From Phialocephala subalpina (lineage: Eukaryota > Ascomycota > Leotiomycetes > Helotiales > Mollisiaceae), in NCBI GenBank assembly GCA_900073065.1, contig FJOG01000066.1:149716-213715 (forward strand): DNA of 64,000 nt. The letters are read 5' to 3'. Numbering within the stretch: the stretch's first letter is position 1; every line of letters begins with the position of its first letter. The translations under genes and the position numbers were made by a program. Below are positions 15,451-25,724 of this stretch, piece by piece. The notes under the pieces were generated by a model, which was not told the origin of the DNA, did not search any database, and saw nothing but the letters and a program-made list of their open reading frames with translations.

Positions 15451-16161
15451 TCAAGGGCAAGCAATTCTCGCCTCATCATCGTACTCGACCTCCTTGATAC
15501 CATCCTTCGTAATAACCTTGACCAACATGCCCTTGAAATCAATCGGTAATCTCCTCTTCAACTCATCCGTGCACATCCTCAGAATCTTCAATCCTTGCTC
15601 GTAGTCGATGTCCGGATGATGATGCTTATCGAGAATCGACAAGCAGTAGTACTGTGCATAGCCGTGAGCAGCGTATGGTAAGGGGGCCAACGACGCTAGG
15701 TAATCGAGCCAGTAAAGGGAGGGCTTGTCGGTGATGGGGTCGACGCCGCCGAGGAGGAGGTTGACGTTGTAGGGCTTGCGGGATCGGAGGGAGGATGCGA
15801 GTTCACCGCGGACGAAGTGTGCGACGGCAGAGGGAGAGAGGTCGATGTTGTTTCGCATGGAGTAGAGCTGAGCGTTGGCTTGGATGTATTCTGCGAATTG
15901 GACTGGAGCGGTCAGCTTTGCTTTGCAGAAAAGATGGATTGCATACTGGTGTCTCCAGCTTCTCCTGAGAACGCCATCAAGGTATGCTTGTTTAATGCGC
16001 GGGTCTTGTCATCGGAAGCTTTGAGAATGGTAGCACCTCTCATTGCGGCCTTCGAGGCGGCGATGAGGGTGAAGTCCTTGCCAGTTATTCCTAGTAATAC
16101 CTCCCTATAATGTCCCAGATCAGCTGGATGATCCAGAGCTCGACCAGAGGTATACTTACAT
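15451..16161 (-). CDS. PRE1: 20S proteasome subunit beta-4 (Pre1/PSMB2)
   Basis: Exons at 16161-16160, 16104-15947 and 15902-15451 join to 203 aa, the usual length. This is the non-catalytic beta-4 subunit of the 20S core. Recognisable sequence includes MEVLLGITGKDFTLIAASKA at the N-terminus, KHTLMAFSGEAGDT, QFAEYIQANAQLYSMRN, YNVNLLLGGVDP and YAAHGYAQYYCLSILDKHHH. The start codon itself is split by the first intron: exon 1 contributes only AT before a GTAAGT donor, and the G comes from exon 2 after a TATAG acceptor. The gene is divergent from RRP9, with about 420 bp between the two starts. Confidence 0.93.
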
Positions 16162-16584
16162 GCTGATTTTGGTTCGTTGTGGTGGTGATTGAGGTGTTGT
16201 GAAGGAAGGCTGTCGATGTGGTTTGGAGCTCCAACGCGTGGAGCTTGCTGCCTCGCCTCGCGACTTCCCTTAGCGTCAGGGTCGGATTTGGTAGAGAGAA
16301 AGCGATGCAAACACAGCAGGAGAAAGAGCTTTCAAAGTCCCTGATTATCTGGGAGAATGAAATTCGGAAAACTATCAATTCTAGCGGACCTCTATTTATG
16401 CCTCGTCTCTTAATTCTAGAGGCACGAAGTCGAGATCAAAGTATCATCACGTGCTGTCTTACGCTTGTCCATTTCCAGACCCCCTCTCTCTTTCCGCCCG
16501 GCAGAATAATAATTTTCTTCGAAAATCGATGTTCAAGTCCCGCACAGCTTCTCTGCAGGCATTCAAGTCCATCACCACGCCAAA
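16162..16584. promoter_or_regulatory. shared divergent promoter of PRE1 and RRP9
   Basis: 423 bp separate the start codons of two housekeeping genes transcribed away from each other. A CACGTG box lies at about 16447-16452. No TATA box is obvious in a convincing position. That both genes use this region follows from the layout. Confidence 0.55.
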
Positions 16585-18294
16585 ATGTCCTCCTTCTTCA
16601 CCATCCCGAAGCCGAAGAAGCGCAAGATTCAAGATACATCTGGACCTCCCAAAAAACGAATTGCTTCCACGAAACCCACCCGAGAATCCAGACCAGCGCC
16701 CAAAAGACCCCAAAGAGACGAATCTATCTCCGGCAGCGAAGACGAGTCTGACGGCCCTCGAGATGCGGAAGATGAGGTTGAGACAAGTGGAAGCTCGGAA
16801 GGAGAAGAGGAGGAGACGGCTGCGGAAAGGAGATTGAAGCTCGCAGAGCGCTACCTCCAGAATGTCCGTGAAGAAGTGGTAGATCCGGAAGGTTTTGATG
16901 CAGAAGAAATCGACCGGGACCTCATCGCCGAACGTTTGAAAGAAGATGTTGCCGAGACTAAAGGCCGTATGTATAGGAAATTGGCAGACGACTTAGATTT
17001 CGGATCTGCGAAGCATAGCTGGTTCAAGTGGAATTCTGAGAGTGTTACTGGAATAGCTACTTGCGCGCCGTGGGCGTATACTGTGAGCAAGGACTTGGGA
17101 TTAGCGAAGTGGAGGATACAAGACTTGCCGGAACATCAATGGCAACCGAAGCCTGGGAAGAAGAAGTCCAAGAAACCGACCCCGCCTCCGAAGAGAAAAC
17201 CGGAACAAGTTGCGTTTGCGAGAGGGGATAAGTCGAAAGCGAAGGACAATGCGTATGAAGGACATGTGGATACCATCCTATGCGTGGCGGCTTCACAAGA
17301 TGGCAAATTCGTGGTTACAGGAGGGAAGGACAGGAGGATCATTGTCTGGGAAGCAGAAACGCTGAAGCCGCTGAGAGTTTTCACACATCACCGAGATACT
17401 GTTACGAGCCTTACTTTTCGGAGAGGAACAAATCAGATGTATTCTGCTTCTAAAGACAGAACACTCAAAGTCTGGAGTCTAGACGAGTTAGCGTACGTGG
17501 AAACTCTATTTGGACACCAAGACGAGGTCGTGGATGTGTCTGCTCTGGCGCAAGAGAGATGTATAAGTGTAGGCGCGAGGGACCGTACAGCAAGATTATG
17601 GAAGGTCGCGGAAGAAACACAGTTGGTGTTTCGAGGAGGTGGAGGAGAGAAGAAAAAGAAGCACAGCAGCAGCAAGCCCGCAGTCCAGGAAGGAAGCATG
17701 GATAGAGTGGCTATGATTGACGAAGAGACCTTCGTCACAGGAGGCGACAATGGCTCGTTGAGTCTCTGGGTTATACACAAGAAGAAACCCGTCTTCACCA
17801 TGTCGCTGTGTCATGGAGTTGAGCCAGCGCTGGAACCCGAGGAAGCTTCAGCAGAGACTCATCCGACTGCGGACATTGTCCCAGAAGCTCAGCCGAGATG
17901 GATCACAGCCCTCGCCACGATTCCATACTCGGACGTCGTACTCAGCGGAAGTTGGGGCGGTCAACTACGAGCCTGGAGAGTCAGCGATGACAAGAAGAAA
18001 CTCGAGCCCATTGGCTTTGTTGGTGCTTCTGGCATCACTGCAGATGGCAACATCGACGGGAATGTCCAAGAAGAGCAAAACAATGTTCGAGGTATCATCA
18101 ACGACATCTCGGTCTTCGAACGTGGTGATAGAGGCAAAGACGGTGTTTGTGTCGTGGTTGCAGTTGGGAAAGAGCACAGAATGGGAAGATGGCAGAGGCA
18201 AAAGCAAGGCAAGAATGGAGCGTTGGTTTTTGAGATACCCAGATCGCAGACGGCGAAACGAAATGGTGTGACTGTGGCTGAGGAAGATGACTGA
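16585..18294 (+). CDS. RRP9: U3 snoRNP-associated WD40 protein Rrp9
   Basis: A single-exon gene of 569 aa. The N-terminus is basic and then acidic (FTIPKPKKRKIQ, then a Glu/Asp/Ser-rich stretch), matching Rrp9/U3-55K. A conserved helical part follows (AAERRLKLAERYLQNVREEV), with WD40 repeats from about residue 140 to the end, including DGKFVVTGGKDRRIIVWEAE and NQMYSASKDRTLKVWSLDE. Rrp9 binds the U3 snoRNA box B/C motif in the small-subunit processome in the nucleolus. The stop is followed at once by the convergent SAD1 3' end. Confidence 0.93.
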   Translation: MSSFFTIPKPKKRKIQDTSGPPKKRIASTKPTRESRPAPKRPQRDESISGSEDESDGPRDAEDEVETSGSSEGEEEETAAERRLKLAERYLQNVREEVVDPEGFDAEEIDRDLIAERLKEDVAETKGRMYRKLADDLDFGSAKHSWFKWNSESVTGIATCAPWAYTVSKDLGLAKWRIQDLPEHQWQPKPGKKKSKKPTPPPKRKPEQVAFARGDKSKAKDNAYEGHVDTILCVAASQDGKFVVTGGKDRRIIVWEAETLKPLRVFTHHRDTVTSLTFRRGTNQMYSASKDRTLKVWSLDELAYVETLFGHQDEVVDVSALAQERCISVGARDRTARLWKVAEETQLVFRGGGGEKKKKHSSSKPAVQEGSMDRVAMIDEETFVTGGDNGSLSLWVIHKKKPVFTMSLCHGVEPALEPEEASAETHPTADIVPEAQPRWITALATIPYSDVVLSGSWGGQLRAWRVSDDKKKLEPIGFVGASGITADGNIDGNVQEEQNNVRGIINDISVFERGDRGKDGVCVVVAVGKEHRMGRWQRQKQGKNGALVFEIPRSQTAKRNGVTVAEEDD

Positions 18295-18616
18295 TGGACT
18301 GTAAAGACATAGCATTGAAGGCGTTGGGTATGAAAATAGCATAGCGAATTTTGTGACAGTAGAGGTTTGCATTGTGGTGTGCATTTCCACTCAGTAGAGT
18401 CATGATGCTCTACAGTACAAATACAATACATCTCCCACAACGCAATCTCTCTGCGCTGTACCTCGTAACCTCTTAATCTAATGTTCGATCCATATATCTA
18501 GAACGTATATCATAGAACTTCTTATTGGTTTTGAATTACTGGGATATTGACAAGGGAAGACACATCAACAAGAGGGTACATGGTGTCGAGCCTTGGGTAT
18601 ATTCTTACAACATCAT
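18295..18616. other. convergent 3' ends of RRP9 and SAD1
   Basis: A 322-bp A+T-rich spacer between two stop codons facing each other. It presumably holds both 3' UTRs and polyadenylation signals. No gene is seen. Confidence 0.45.
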
Positions 18617-20209
18617 CTATCTACCAACTTTCTTCTTTCCCTTGCTATCGCGTCTCCGTTCCCAGACCTGAAGATAACTCTCACCCAGATACAGCAGTTC
18701 CTTCTGCGTCTTCTCCACATAAAGATCCTGGATTTGAACCCACTCCTCCCGACTCTTATCCTGCAGCTGCACTTTCCAAGCATGCTTCTCTGCCTCTCCT
18801 TCTACGCTGTCCTCTCGTCCTCTGACTGCTTCGTGAACGATGTTTCCTACTAAATCATACCATATTGGCTCGCCTGGTGGGTGGAGTGCTGGGTTCGGTT
18901 CGACGTATGGTGACATGTCAAGATTTCGGGCGTCGAAGGTTACGATTGTGGGGTTTCGTTCGTCGACGAATTTGTTTTTACTGAAGCGCTTGATGTGGAA
19001 GAGGAGGTAAGGGGGGAGGGGGTGGAGGAGGCGGTAGCGTTTTCGTTGGTTGAGGTGTTCTTGGGCTTTTAGGCCGTCGTATTTGCTCAGGATGTTCGTC
19101 AAAGGGATCTGGGGGATGATATTCTTCTCCAACTCGTCCTGGAACAGTGGTGCAGAGGGAAGGTCGAGAGTTAGGAGCATGAATCGATTGACGTCCGTTT
19201 GTACGGTCTGCGCTTCTTCGAATCGTAACCTGTCTCCTGCGTCGGCTTTCGCGGTGATGGCTTGTGATTCTACCTTCAGTTTCCCCTGGAAGACTTGCTG
19301 GATCATGCTGCTTCCTGGCTTAGTCTTGCTTCCTCCCAGTGCTAAGTGAAGATTGTTGAGAAACCAGGATAGGAATTCCACAGGGTCGGATTGTTTCGTC
19401 AAGGTGAACTTTTTGCTGGATCTGAGGGAGATTTCTTGGAGGAGTTCGTGAGGAGAGACATGGGATTTGAAAGCTCGCGGATTCCAAATCTTTCGAACGA
19501 GGATGGATAGCCGTTTTGCGAGCTCTGGTCGTGTCGAGAATTCCTCCAGCATGAAGTAGTTTCGCAATGGAGGAACGTGGGACAGTGCTTGCACCACCAC
19601 GTTGAAGTAGTCGTTGTCCTTGATGTTGTTCATTCCCACAAATCCTGGTGTGTATTCCTTTCCTCCCAATGCCCAAGCCGTCTGTGATTTTCGGTCCAGA
19701 GCCATAACCTCTCCCTTCGTATATGTGGGATCAGACACAAACTTGATGTCGTCCAAGCTCTTGTTCTTCACTTCGTACCCCTCTGGCAGAACATACACCT
19801 TCTGCGTGTGCATATTGATATAAACATGATGCCCCACCTCCAGCGCGTGGAAATACGCATGCGATTTCGGACCTCGTCCTTGGTAGTATTTCCCGCAAAC
19901 CAGGCACGCGTAGACGTTGATGTTTGACAACGACACAGAACACAGTTTCTCGAAGTCGAAATCAAGCAGACTGCGGTTGATGGTGTCGAGGTAGAGGTCG
20001 TCAAACCCTTCAAGGGGAGCATTCTGCCGTATTACTACAGGCGCAGCTTCATCTTCTTCCTCCTCTTCGACAGGCTGCTCTTTGGCGTGGGAGGGTAGCG
20101 ATGCGCCATTGTGAAGTTCATGAAAATTTTCGACGCGGGACTTTTTTGAGACGGGAGAGTCGGTACCGGCAACATCCTCAAGAGCTTCTGCAGCTCCTCG
20201 TTTTGCCAT
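18617..20209 (-). CDS. SAD1: SAD1/USP39-like U4/U6.U5 tri-snRNP splicing factor
   Basis: An intronless gene of 530 aa. After a charged N-terminus there is a zinc-finger UBP domain (CLVCGKYYQGRGPKSHAYFH, about residues 100-150), then a ubiquitin-hydrolase-like fold. The catalytic Cys box is replaced: the sequence reads GFVGMNNIKDNDYFNVVVQ where active enzymes have a GLxNLGNTCYxN box. This is the diagnostic change of Sad1/USP39, which is an inactive deubiquitinase needed for tri-snRNP addition to the spliceosome. The Met at 20209 gives a normal N-terminus. Confidence 0.92.
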   Translation of the reverse strand: MAKRGAAEALEDVAGTDSPVSKKSRVENFHELHNGASLPSHAKEQPVEEEEEDEAAPVVIRQNAPLEGFDDLYLDTINRSLLDFDFEKLCSVSLSNINVYACLVCGKYYQGRGPKSHAYFHALEVGHHVYINMHTQKVYVLPEGYEVKNKSLDDIKFVSDPTYTKGEVMALDRKSQTAWALGGKEYTPGFVGMNNIKDNDYFNVVVQALSHVPPLRNYFMLEEFSTRPELAKRLSILVRKIWNPRAFKSHVSPHELLQEISLRSSKKFTLTKQSDPVEFLSWFLNNLHLALGGSKTKPGSSMIQQVFQGKLKVESQAITAKADAGDRLRFEEAQTVQTDVNRFMLLTLDLPSAPLFQDELEKNIIPQIPLTNILSKYDGLKAQEHLNQRKRYRLLHPLPPYLLFHIKRFSKNKFVDERNPTIVTFDARNLDMSPYVEPNPALHPPGEPIWYDLVGNIVHEAVRGREDSVEGEAEKHAWKVQLQDKSREEWVQIQDLYVEKTQKELLYLGESYLQVWERRRDSKGKKKVGR

Positions 20210-20889
20210 TGTTGGAGATTGTCGTGGGAAGGGAGTTGGACGACGTGTTGAAGAATTTGAGCAGCTTCATTGTGTTCTTGACTGCCTCGATTCCAGCCTC
20301 GCGCTATGACGATTGGGGACTAGCGCTCTCTCATGCAAACGTCCCTCATCATTCGGGAGGTAATGTTTTTTTTGCGATTGCATTGCCTAGACGACCTATA
20401 AAGTTTAAACAATTGCGACTCTTTCCAGTACTTTGATATCTCCTAAGTCCATGGAGTCGTTGAAGTTCCCGCAAAGATTCCTTGTTCTGTCAAGCTCGCC
20501 GGCCGCTCGCCGAGCGAATTACATCTTCGGGCCTCTGTGGATTTGAAATCCAGCTACGAATTCTAACAAGTCTTCAAGTCTTTGCTTGAGATGTTTCTCC
20601 ATTGTTTTAGCCGCTCCCGTTCATTTCTGGGTAACCTTTATAATCATTTCTGACGTCTTCACCTTGGCGACATGCGATGGTCGTTCGATTTGTAAGCGGG
20701 CGTCCAGCTGTTCGAAATGATGCTTAAAGTTTGAGCATATAAAAGCCTCCTCTCCTCATTTCTTTCCACCGTCCTGCTGAGTTGAATAATATCCTCAAGT
20801 CGTACCCAGGCTTTAGACAAATACAATTTCATTCCTTTTCAAACTTCTCAACTATACCTTCAGTTTTCATCCATTACATTGGGATAATC
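20210..20889. promoter_or_regulatory. divergent intergenic region between SAD1 and the epimerase gene
   Basis: 680 bp between two divergent starts. A TATA-like motif (atataaaagcc) lies near 20740, about 150 bp before the epimerase ATG, suggesting a regulated promoter for that gene. No coding sequence is supported here. Confidence 0.4.
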
Positions 20890-22122
20890 ATGGCCTCGTC
20901 CAAGATTCTTCTCACTGGGGCTACTGGCTACATGTAAGTATTTCTCCAATGTCACAGCCTTTTGCTCATATTCCCCAGCGGAGGCGCTGTCCTTGCCCAG
21001 ATCCTTGAGTCCATACCCGATGTCCTCGCACAGCACTCTATTTCAGTCTTGATCAGGGGTCAAGAGAAGATTGCTGTCTATGAGAAAATGGGCGTGAAGC
21101 CGATCCTCTTTAAAAGTCTCGATGAGACCGACTTCCTTCAAAAGCTTGCCAGCGGGTATGATAGTAAGTGCCATCCCCAAAGTGCACGACAGGCCTCAGT
21201 CTGATTCTCGTAGTCATCATACACACTGCTTCTGGATTTCATACTGCATCAGCCAAAGCATTGGTCACAGGACTTGGAGACAGGAAGAAACAAACTGGAA
21301 AGGAGGTCCACTACATCCATGTAAGTTGTCCCGAGCCGAGACAATGGAACCAACTCTAATGTTCACAGACAACCGGGACATCCAATCTCGGCGACCAACC
21401 CATTAGCGGCAAATACCACGAAGACCGCATCTTCTCCGACAAGGAAGACATCTTCGCCTACGAAAAGATGCGCGAGAGCAAGCAAATCTACGCCCAACGA
21501 ACCACCGACATCGCAGCCGTCGAAACAGGTCTCGCAAACGGAGTTCAAACACATCTCATCATGTCTCCCACTATCTACGGTGTCGGGAGTGGAAAATTCA
21601 ACAAGCTCTCTATCCAAGTCCCGAAATTGATCCGTGCTTCGTTGAAAGCTGGCCACGCATTGGTCATTGGCGATGGGAAAGGTGTCTGGAACTACGTTCA
21701 TATTAATGATCTTGCGGATCTCTATGTTATCCTGCTCCAAAAGATCCTGAATGGAGAAAAGGTCCCAGTTGGAGAGCAGATTATGTTCTCTGAGACTGGA
21801 ACCTTTGCTTGGATTGATCTCAGCCAGCATATCGCAGATGCGTTGCATGAGCTGGGTGCTGTCGAGACCAACGTGGTTGGACGGGTCGAACTTCAAGATG
21901 CAGCTGATCTCTTGGCTAATGGTAATTTGTTGGGTACTGAGCTGGGATTTACTTCCACGTAAGTTCAATGTAGGTGGTGCTGGACTCCGCTAATTGGTTT
22001 GAAGCTCCATAACGAAGTCGGAACTTGCGAGGGAATTGGGATGGAAGCCGGTGAAAACAGAGAAGGACTTCAAGAGTCATTTCTTGGAGGAGGCGAAGTT
22101 GATTCTTGCAGAGACGAATTGA
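20890..22122 (+). CDS. NAD(P)-dependent epimerase/dehydratase (extended SDR)
   Basis: Five exons, 20890-20933, 20979-21163, 21214-21320, 21369-21958 and 22005-22122, join in frame to 347 aa. The N-terminus SKILLTGATGYIGG is the GxxGxxG dinucleotide-binding loop of a Rossmann fold. Further family features are HTTGTSNLGD, SPTIYGVGSGKFNKLS, GVWNYVHINDLADLYVILL (the conserved VHxxDLA block) and the C-terminal SELARELGWKPV. Proteins of this class act on sugar nucleotides or other small carbonyl substrates in the cytosol; the substrate cannot be told from the sequence. All four introns are 45-50 bp, the last with an AAG acceptor. Confidence 0.88.
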
Positions 22123-22800
22123 GAATGCGATGCGAGGCCATATGAGTGTAGCAATGTACAATATCTCAAACGGAGATTGGCCAGAAATGAAAAGTTCTAT
22201 CATGATACTGACAATGGCTTCAGCTTCGGGCTCTGCTGAACCTCGCCTTTTCGATATCTAGACACCGTCCTACTTGCGGAAGAGCGAAGGGAGCAATCCA
22301 TGGGGGAAACATCTTAGATGGATGAAGGTTTGTTCTGAGCGTTGTCTGCTATGTTTGAGCTAGCAAGATGTTAGCTCCCAATGTCCCGTTCGCCATAATG
22401 GCACCCAGCCGAAATGGAGCAGCTCAAACACAAGCCTACTACCCCCAGTCTAATCAACTGTTCTGTTCGTCTTCTACAAGAGGTCTGCGGCCAGAGCCAT
22501 GCCTTCCTTACCAGACTTTGCGTGTCATGTCGTTTTGATGTTTGCCGAGCACTTGACTCCTGACTCATTTTCTGGATTTATACCTCCGTAGGCTACCAAC
22601 CATTTCGGTCCCATGGAATGACTGGACTCGTGTATTCACCAACTCTAGTCGTTAGGACTATCTTTCCTAGCCAACATTTGCTTTTGGACTGTTAGACATT
22701 GGCAAAATTTATAATTACCCCAAGGTAGAAGTGGTGCATTTTCAGGCAAAGTTAAAACCAAATTGGATTCAGACACAATAAACTTGAACACATTGAACTT
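22123..22800. other. intergenic, no gene recognised
   Basis: Short open frames only, on both strands. The right edge contains a candidate leader for the following 2EXR gene. Confidence 0.4.
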
Positions 22801-22806
22801 GGAATA

Positions 22807-23705
22807 ATGGCCCCCAAAGATGCAAGTCCCATCTCTGCTACGATGTTTCAGTCATCATATGGAAAGCTGCGAAGCAAGAACTGCCCTTGGGTACATACAA
22901 AACCAGCATTGCTAACCACAAGAAGGAACAAAACGCTATTGCTGAACAGGAGCTTCAAAGATGGGTGGGCTTGAGACGATATTCTTTTGACGGCGATACC
23001 GATGACGAAGAATTCGTCGAGCCCAGGAAGTCCCTCGCTAGGTGGCAACAAGAAGAGGGTAAGGAGGAGAGAATTGCGAAGATAAAAGGAATTATCGACG
23101 AAAATCGTTCGAGTCCCGCAACAGTATTCCGTCTGTTCCCGTTCCTGCCACTTGAACTTAGGCGTACCATCTGGAAAATGTGTCTTTCTGATCCCAAAGT
23201 TCTTCATGTAAATTCGTCATTTCACTTGTCCTACAATCTCCGTCATGACTTCAAGTTATCTAATATGGCAAGGCCAACTACGATGCTACCATCTTGGATT
23301 CACGCCGTCACCCGGGGACTGCAAAGTACCACGGTGTGTGGATGTTTTGCAATGGGATTACTAGCCTAGAGATCACACAGGTATCGCGTGAAGCACGCTC
23401 TGAAGTTTTTTTTCCACGATTACTGCCTCGTTTGTTTCGACAGAGTCAAGGATCCTGAAGAGCGGGAAGATGCAGAACAGTATGGAGGAAGACCTCGATG
23501 GTTCAGCTTTTCCTGCGACACAATGTTCTGGAACACGAACGCATGTAAGGATACTTCTGCTGTCGTGGAACACCCGAGGTGGCCCTCTTTTGATCAAGAT
23601 ACCCTCGCCCAGATTCAAATTGTTGCGATAGGTGCGGGGTTGTGGAGAGATTGGCACTTCATCAGGCACAAATTGTACATACCGGCAGACGATCAGGACG
23701 AATGA
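22807..23705 (+). pseudogene. 2EXR-domain protein, frame broken at an eight-T run
   Basis: Exon 1 (ending at 23333 before GTGTGT) contains the 2EXR signature FRLFPFLPLELRRTIWKMCLSDPKVLHV. Exon 2 starts after ACAG at 23381 with VSREARSEVFF, the usual second block. Directly after it the frame is lost in a run of eight T at 23406-23413. One base less restores FFHDYCLVCFD and the rest (RPRWFSFSCDTMFWNTNA, IGAGLWRDWHF) to the stop at 23703-23705. So the gene is broken, or the run was misread. The 5' start is uncertain: an ATG at 22807 is in a different frame from the domain. The family is fungal, often multi-copy and of unknown function. Confidence 0.65.
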
Positions 23706-24967
23706 TACGCAGATTTGTTGGAGGTGGAATGTATGCCGTGATATGGCTGCTTTGAAATGTGCTTGCATGGTGTTGGGTGGTGCTGAGGTGTCCATTTCGG
23801 GTCGAGCTCCATTGGAATTTGATGATCTGCTTGGGGACGAGGAGGTCCTAGGTGTGCTAAAGCTTGTGATGGAAGTCGGTGGTGTTTTCCACGAGCTTGA
23901 AAATGAAGCTGCCCTCGAAGTGGTGAGAGTAGAGGAAGCGGACGTTGGCTCGGCGCTCGGATGCGTGTTTGATATCTTTGAGCGAGAGTCAGGGTTCGAG
24001 GAACAATAGTGGATAGGAACAGGTTTTAAAAAAGTTTAAATGTTTGTTCTCGTCACGAAAGTTGGCAGATAGCGAACTGTGCAGGTATAAAGAGGAGAAT
24101 ATGAGGGAAGTGTTCGTGTTCGAAGATGATGTGGTTAAGCCAGCACAGTGCGAGCCCCAGCATAACGCGTCCGTCCTCTTTCAGAGGTTCCTCTTTTTCT
24201 CGGGCGCGAGCATATCATCAACGGAAGCTCCTGGCCTATCCAAATATCGAGCACCGGGTGCAACACGATATTGATTGTGGGTGCAGAGGTATGACATGTG
24301 CACAGTACTTCTTATGCTGGATGAAAATGGAGCTCCTTCAATGGTTCATTCGTGCGTCAACATGCACCTAACCAAAGCCATGCATGGTTTCTTCTCAACG
24401 CCATCGGAGCGGCTTACCGAGTGGCTTTTCTCTTCCGTTGCTATTATTGGGTTGTCGCAATTCTTATCTCCTCCTCCCACAAGCCTCATCGTCAGCTGCA
24501 TATATTGGAGCCGCAAGCGGAAACGGGACAGTTGCCAAGCGTAAGCATAAATGCTTCCACCTGCATGCCGATCCACTGAATTGACCTTGAACGCTCGGAC
24601 CTGCATATTCCCGCTGCCGAATTTCGATAGCGTGGTGACACCAAATGTACCTTTATCTTTGCAATGTTCCGCTCGATCTCAACTCAGCTTGTCTCGACTG
24701 CTTCTTTTTGCACGTGGCTTTGTGTTATTCCAAGGCAGATGAAGGGACATGGATACGGCTTGATAAGCTGCTGTAAGTTCAATGCACGGCTCGGTGTTGG
24801 ATTCTTCAGCACAAATACGACCCCAGACTCGCTGAAAAACAAAATACATTTCCCCCAAGGTTAAAAGGTACCGTGCTCTCAGCATCTGCCAAGTATTGTA
24901 TCTCTCTCTAAAACAAATTACCATCTATCAACATCGAGAAATTTGTTAACCTGCCTTTTCACTCAAA
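23706..24967. other. no gene recognised
   Basis: A plus-strand frame at about 23740-24009 is rich in Val, Glu and Gly and the opposite strand is also open, but neither shows a family motif. The rest has only short frames. The right end is the promoter of the small secreted protein. Confidence 0.35.
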
Positions 24968-25378
24968 ATGCTTGTCCAAAACCTATTCCTTGCACTTCTC
25001 GCGGTGGGAAGTACAGCTGCGTGGAAGTTCCCAAGTATGCTCTGCGCGCTTCCTTTCAACTGAAGGAAAGCAAAAACTAACCAACAAATAAAGTCTTCCA
25101 TTTCGCGAAAGTACATACCCAAAATCTTGGAAGTGGAAGCTTTGCAAGCTGTGCAGCTGTGTGTCCAAATGGCGCGTAGGTCTTCCCCAGACACTTTCCA
25201 CTCTTCTTCCTCCCTTCGGTTTATCGATATCAATTTCTTTCCTCGATACTTTGATGGGATGTGAAAGAAGGATACTAAAAAAACCGACAGTGCATACGAC
25301 TCCTGCGTAGATTATTTGCAAGACCCGTGTGCCTCTGTCAAACGAGACACGATTGGGAGTGGAATCGAAATGTCCTAG
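24968..25378 (+). CDS. small secreted cysteine-containing protein (effector-like)
   Basis: Three exons, 24968-25034, 25094-25175 and 25291-25378, give 78 aa. The first 19 residues, MLVQNLFLALLAVGSTAAW, are a good signal peptide. The mature part has four cysteines in the order CAAVC...C...C (FASCAAVCPNGA, YDSCVDYLQDPCASV), enough for two disulfides. No enzyme motif is present. Introns are 59 and 115 bp with GTATGC...AAG and GTAGGT...CAG boundaries. An alternative frame downstream of 25350 also codes cleanly for several residues with two more Cys, so the C-terminus could differ. Small size, secretion and cysteines fit fungal effector candidates, but function is unknown. Confidence 0.55.
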
Positions 25379-25724
25379 TCTAGAGGACTTCGAATGCCTT
25401 GGCGAGCGTTGGAGAGGGTGAGTTCCAGCCCAATGGAAGGTTACCTCGATTCAAGGCACGAGAATGCTAATCAAACTTGATAGGATCGCGTATATGTGTG
25501 ATGAGAATATGTGAAACATTTTCGAGGATCGGTACTCAGGCTTTTTAGTCGACGATGAAGACGGTATGTACTGGGAAGCATGAAATGCTAGAATTAGAGT
25601 ATATGTACTTAGGTTTCTTTGCAAAGGAAAAGCATCCGATTTCGCAGGGTAATCCAAACTTCGTCATCCCAGTGTCTCATGCTTGATTGAACATCAGATC
25701 GAGCTGGTTTCTTGACTGGCCAAA
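25379..25724. other. intergenic, no gene recognised
   Basis: Short region between the small secreted protein and the 2EXR pseudogene. It holds the tail discussed for the secreted protein and otherwise nothing recognisable. Confidence 0.35.
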
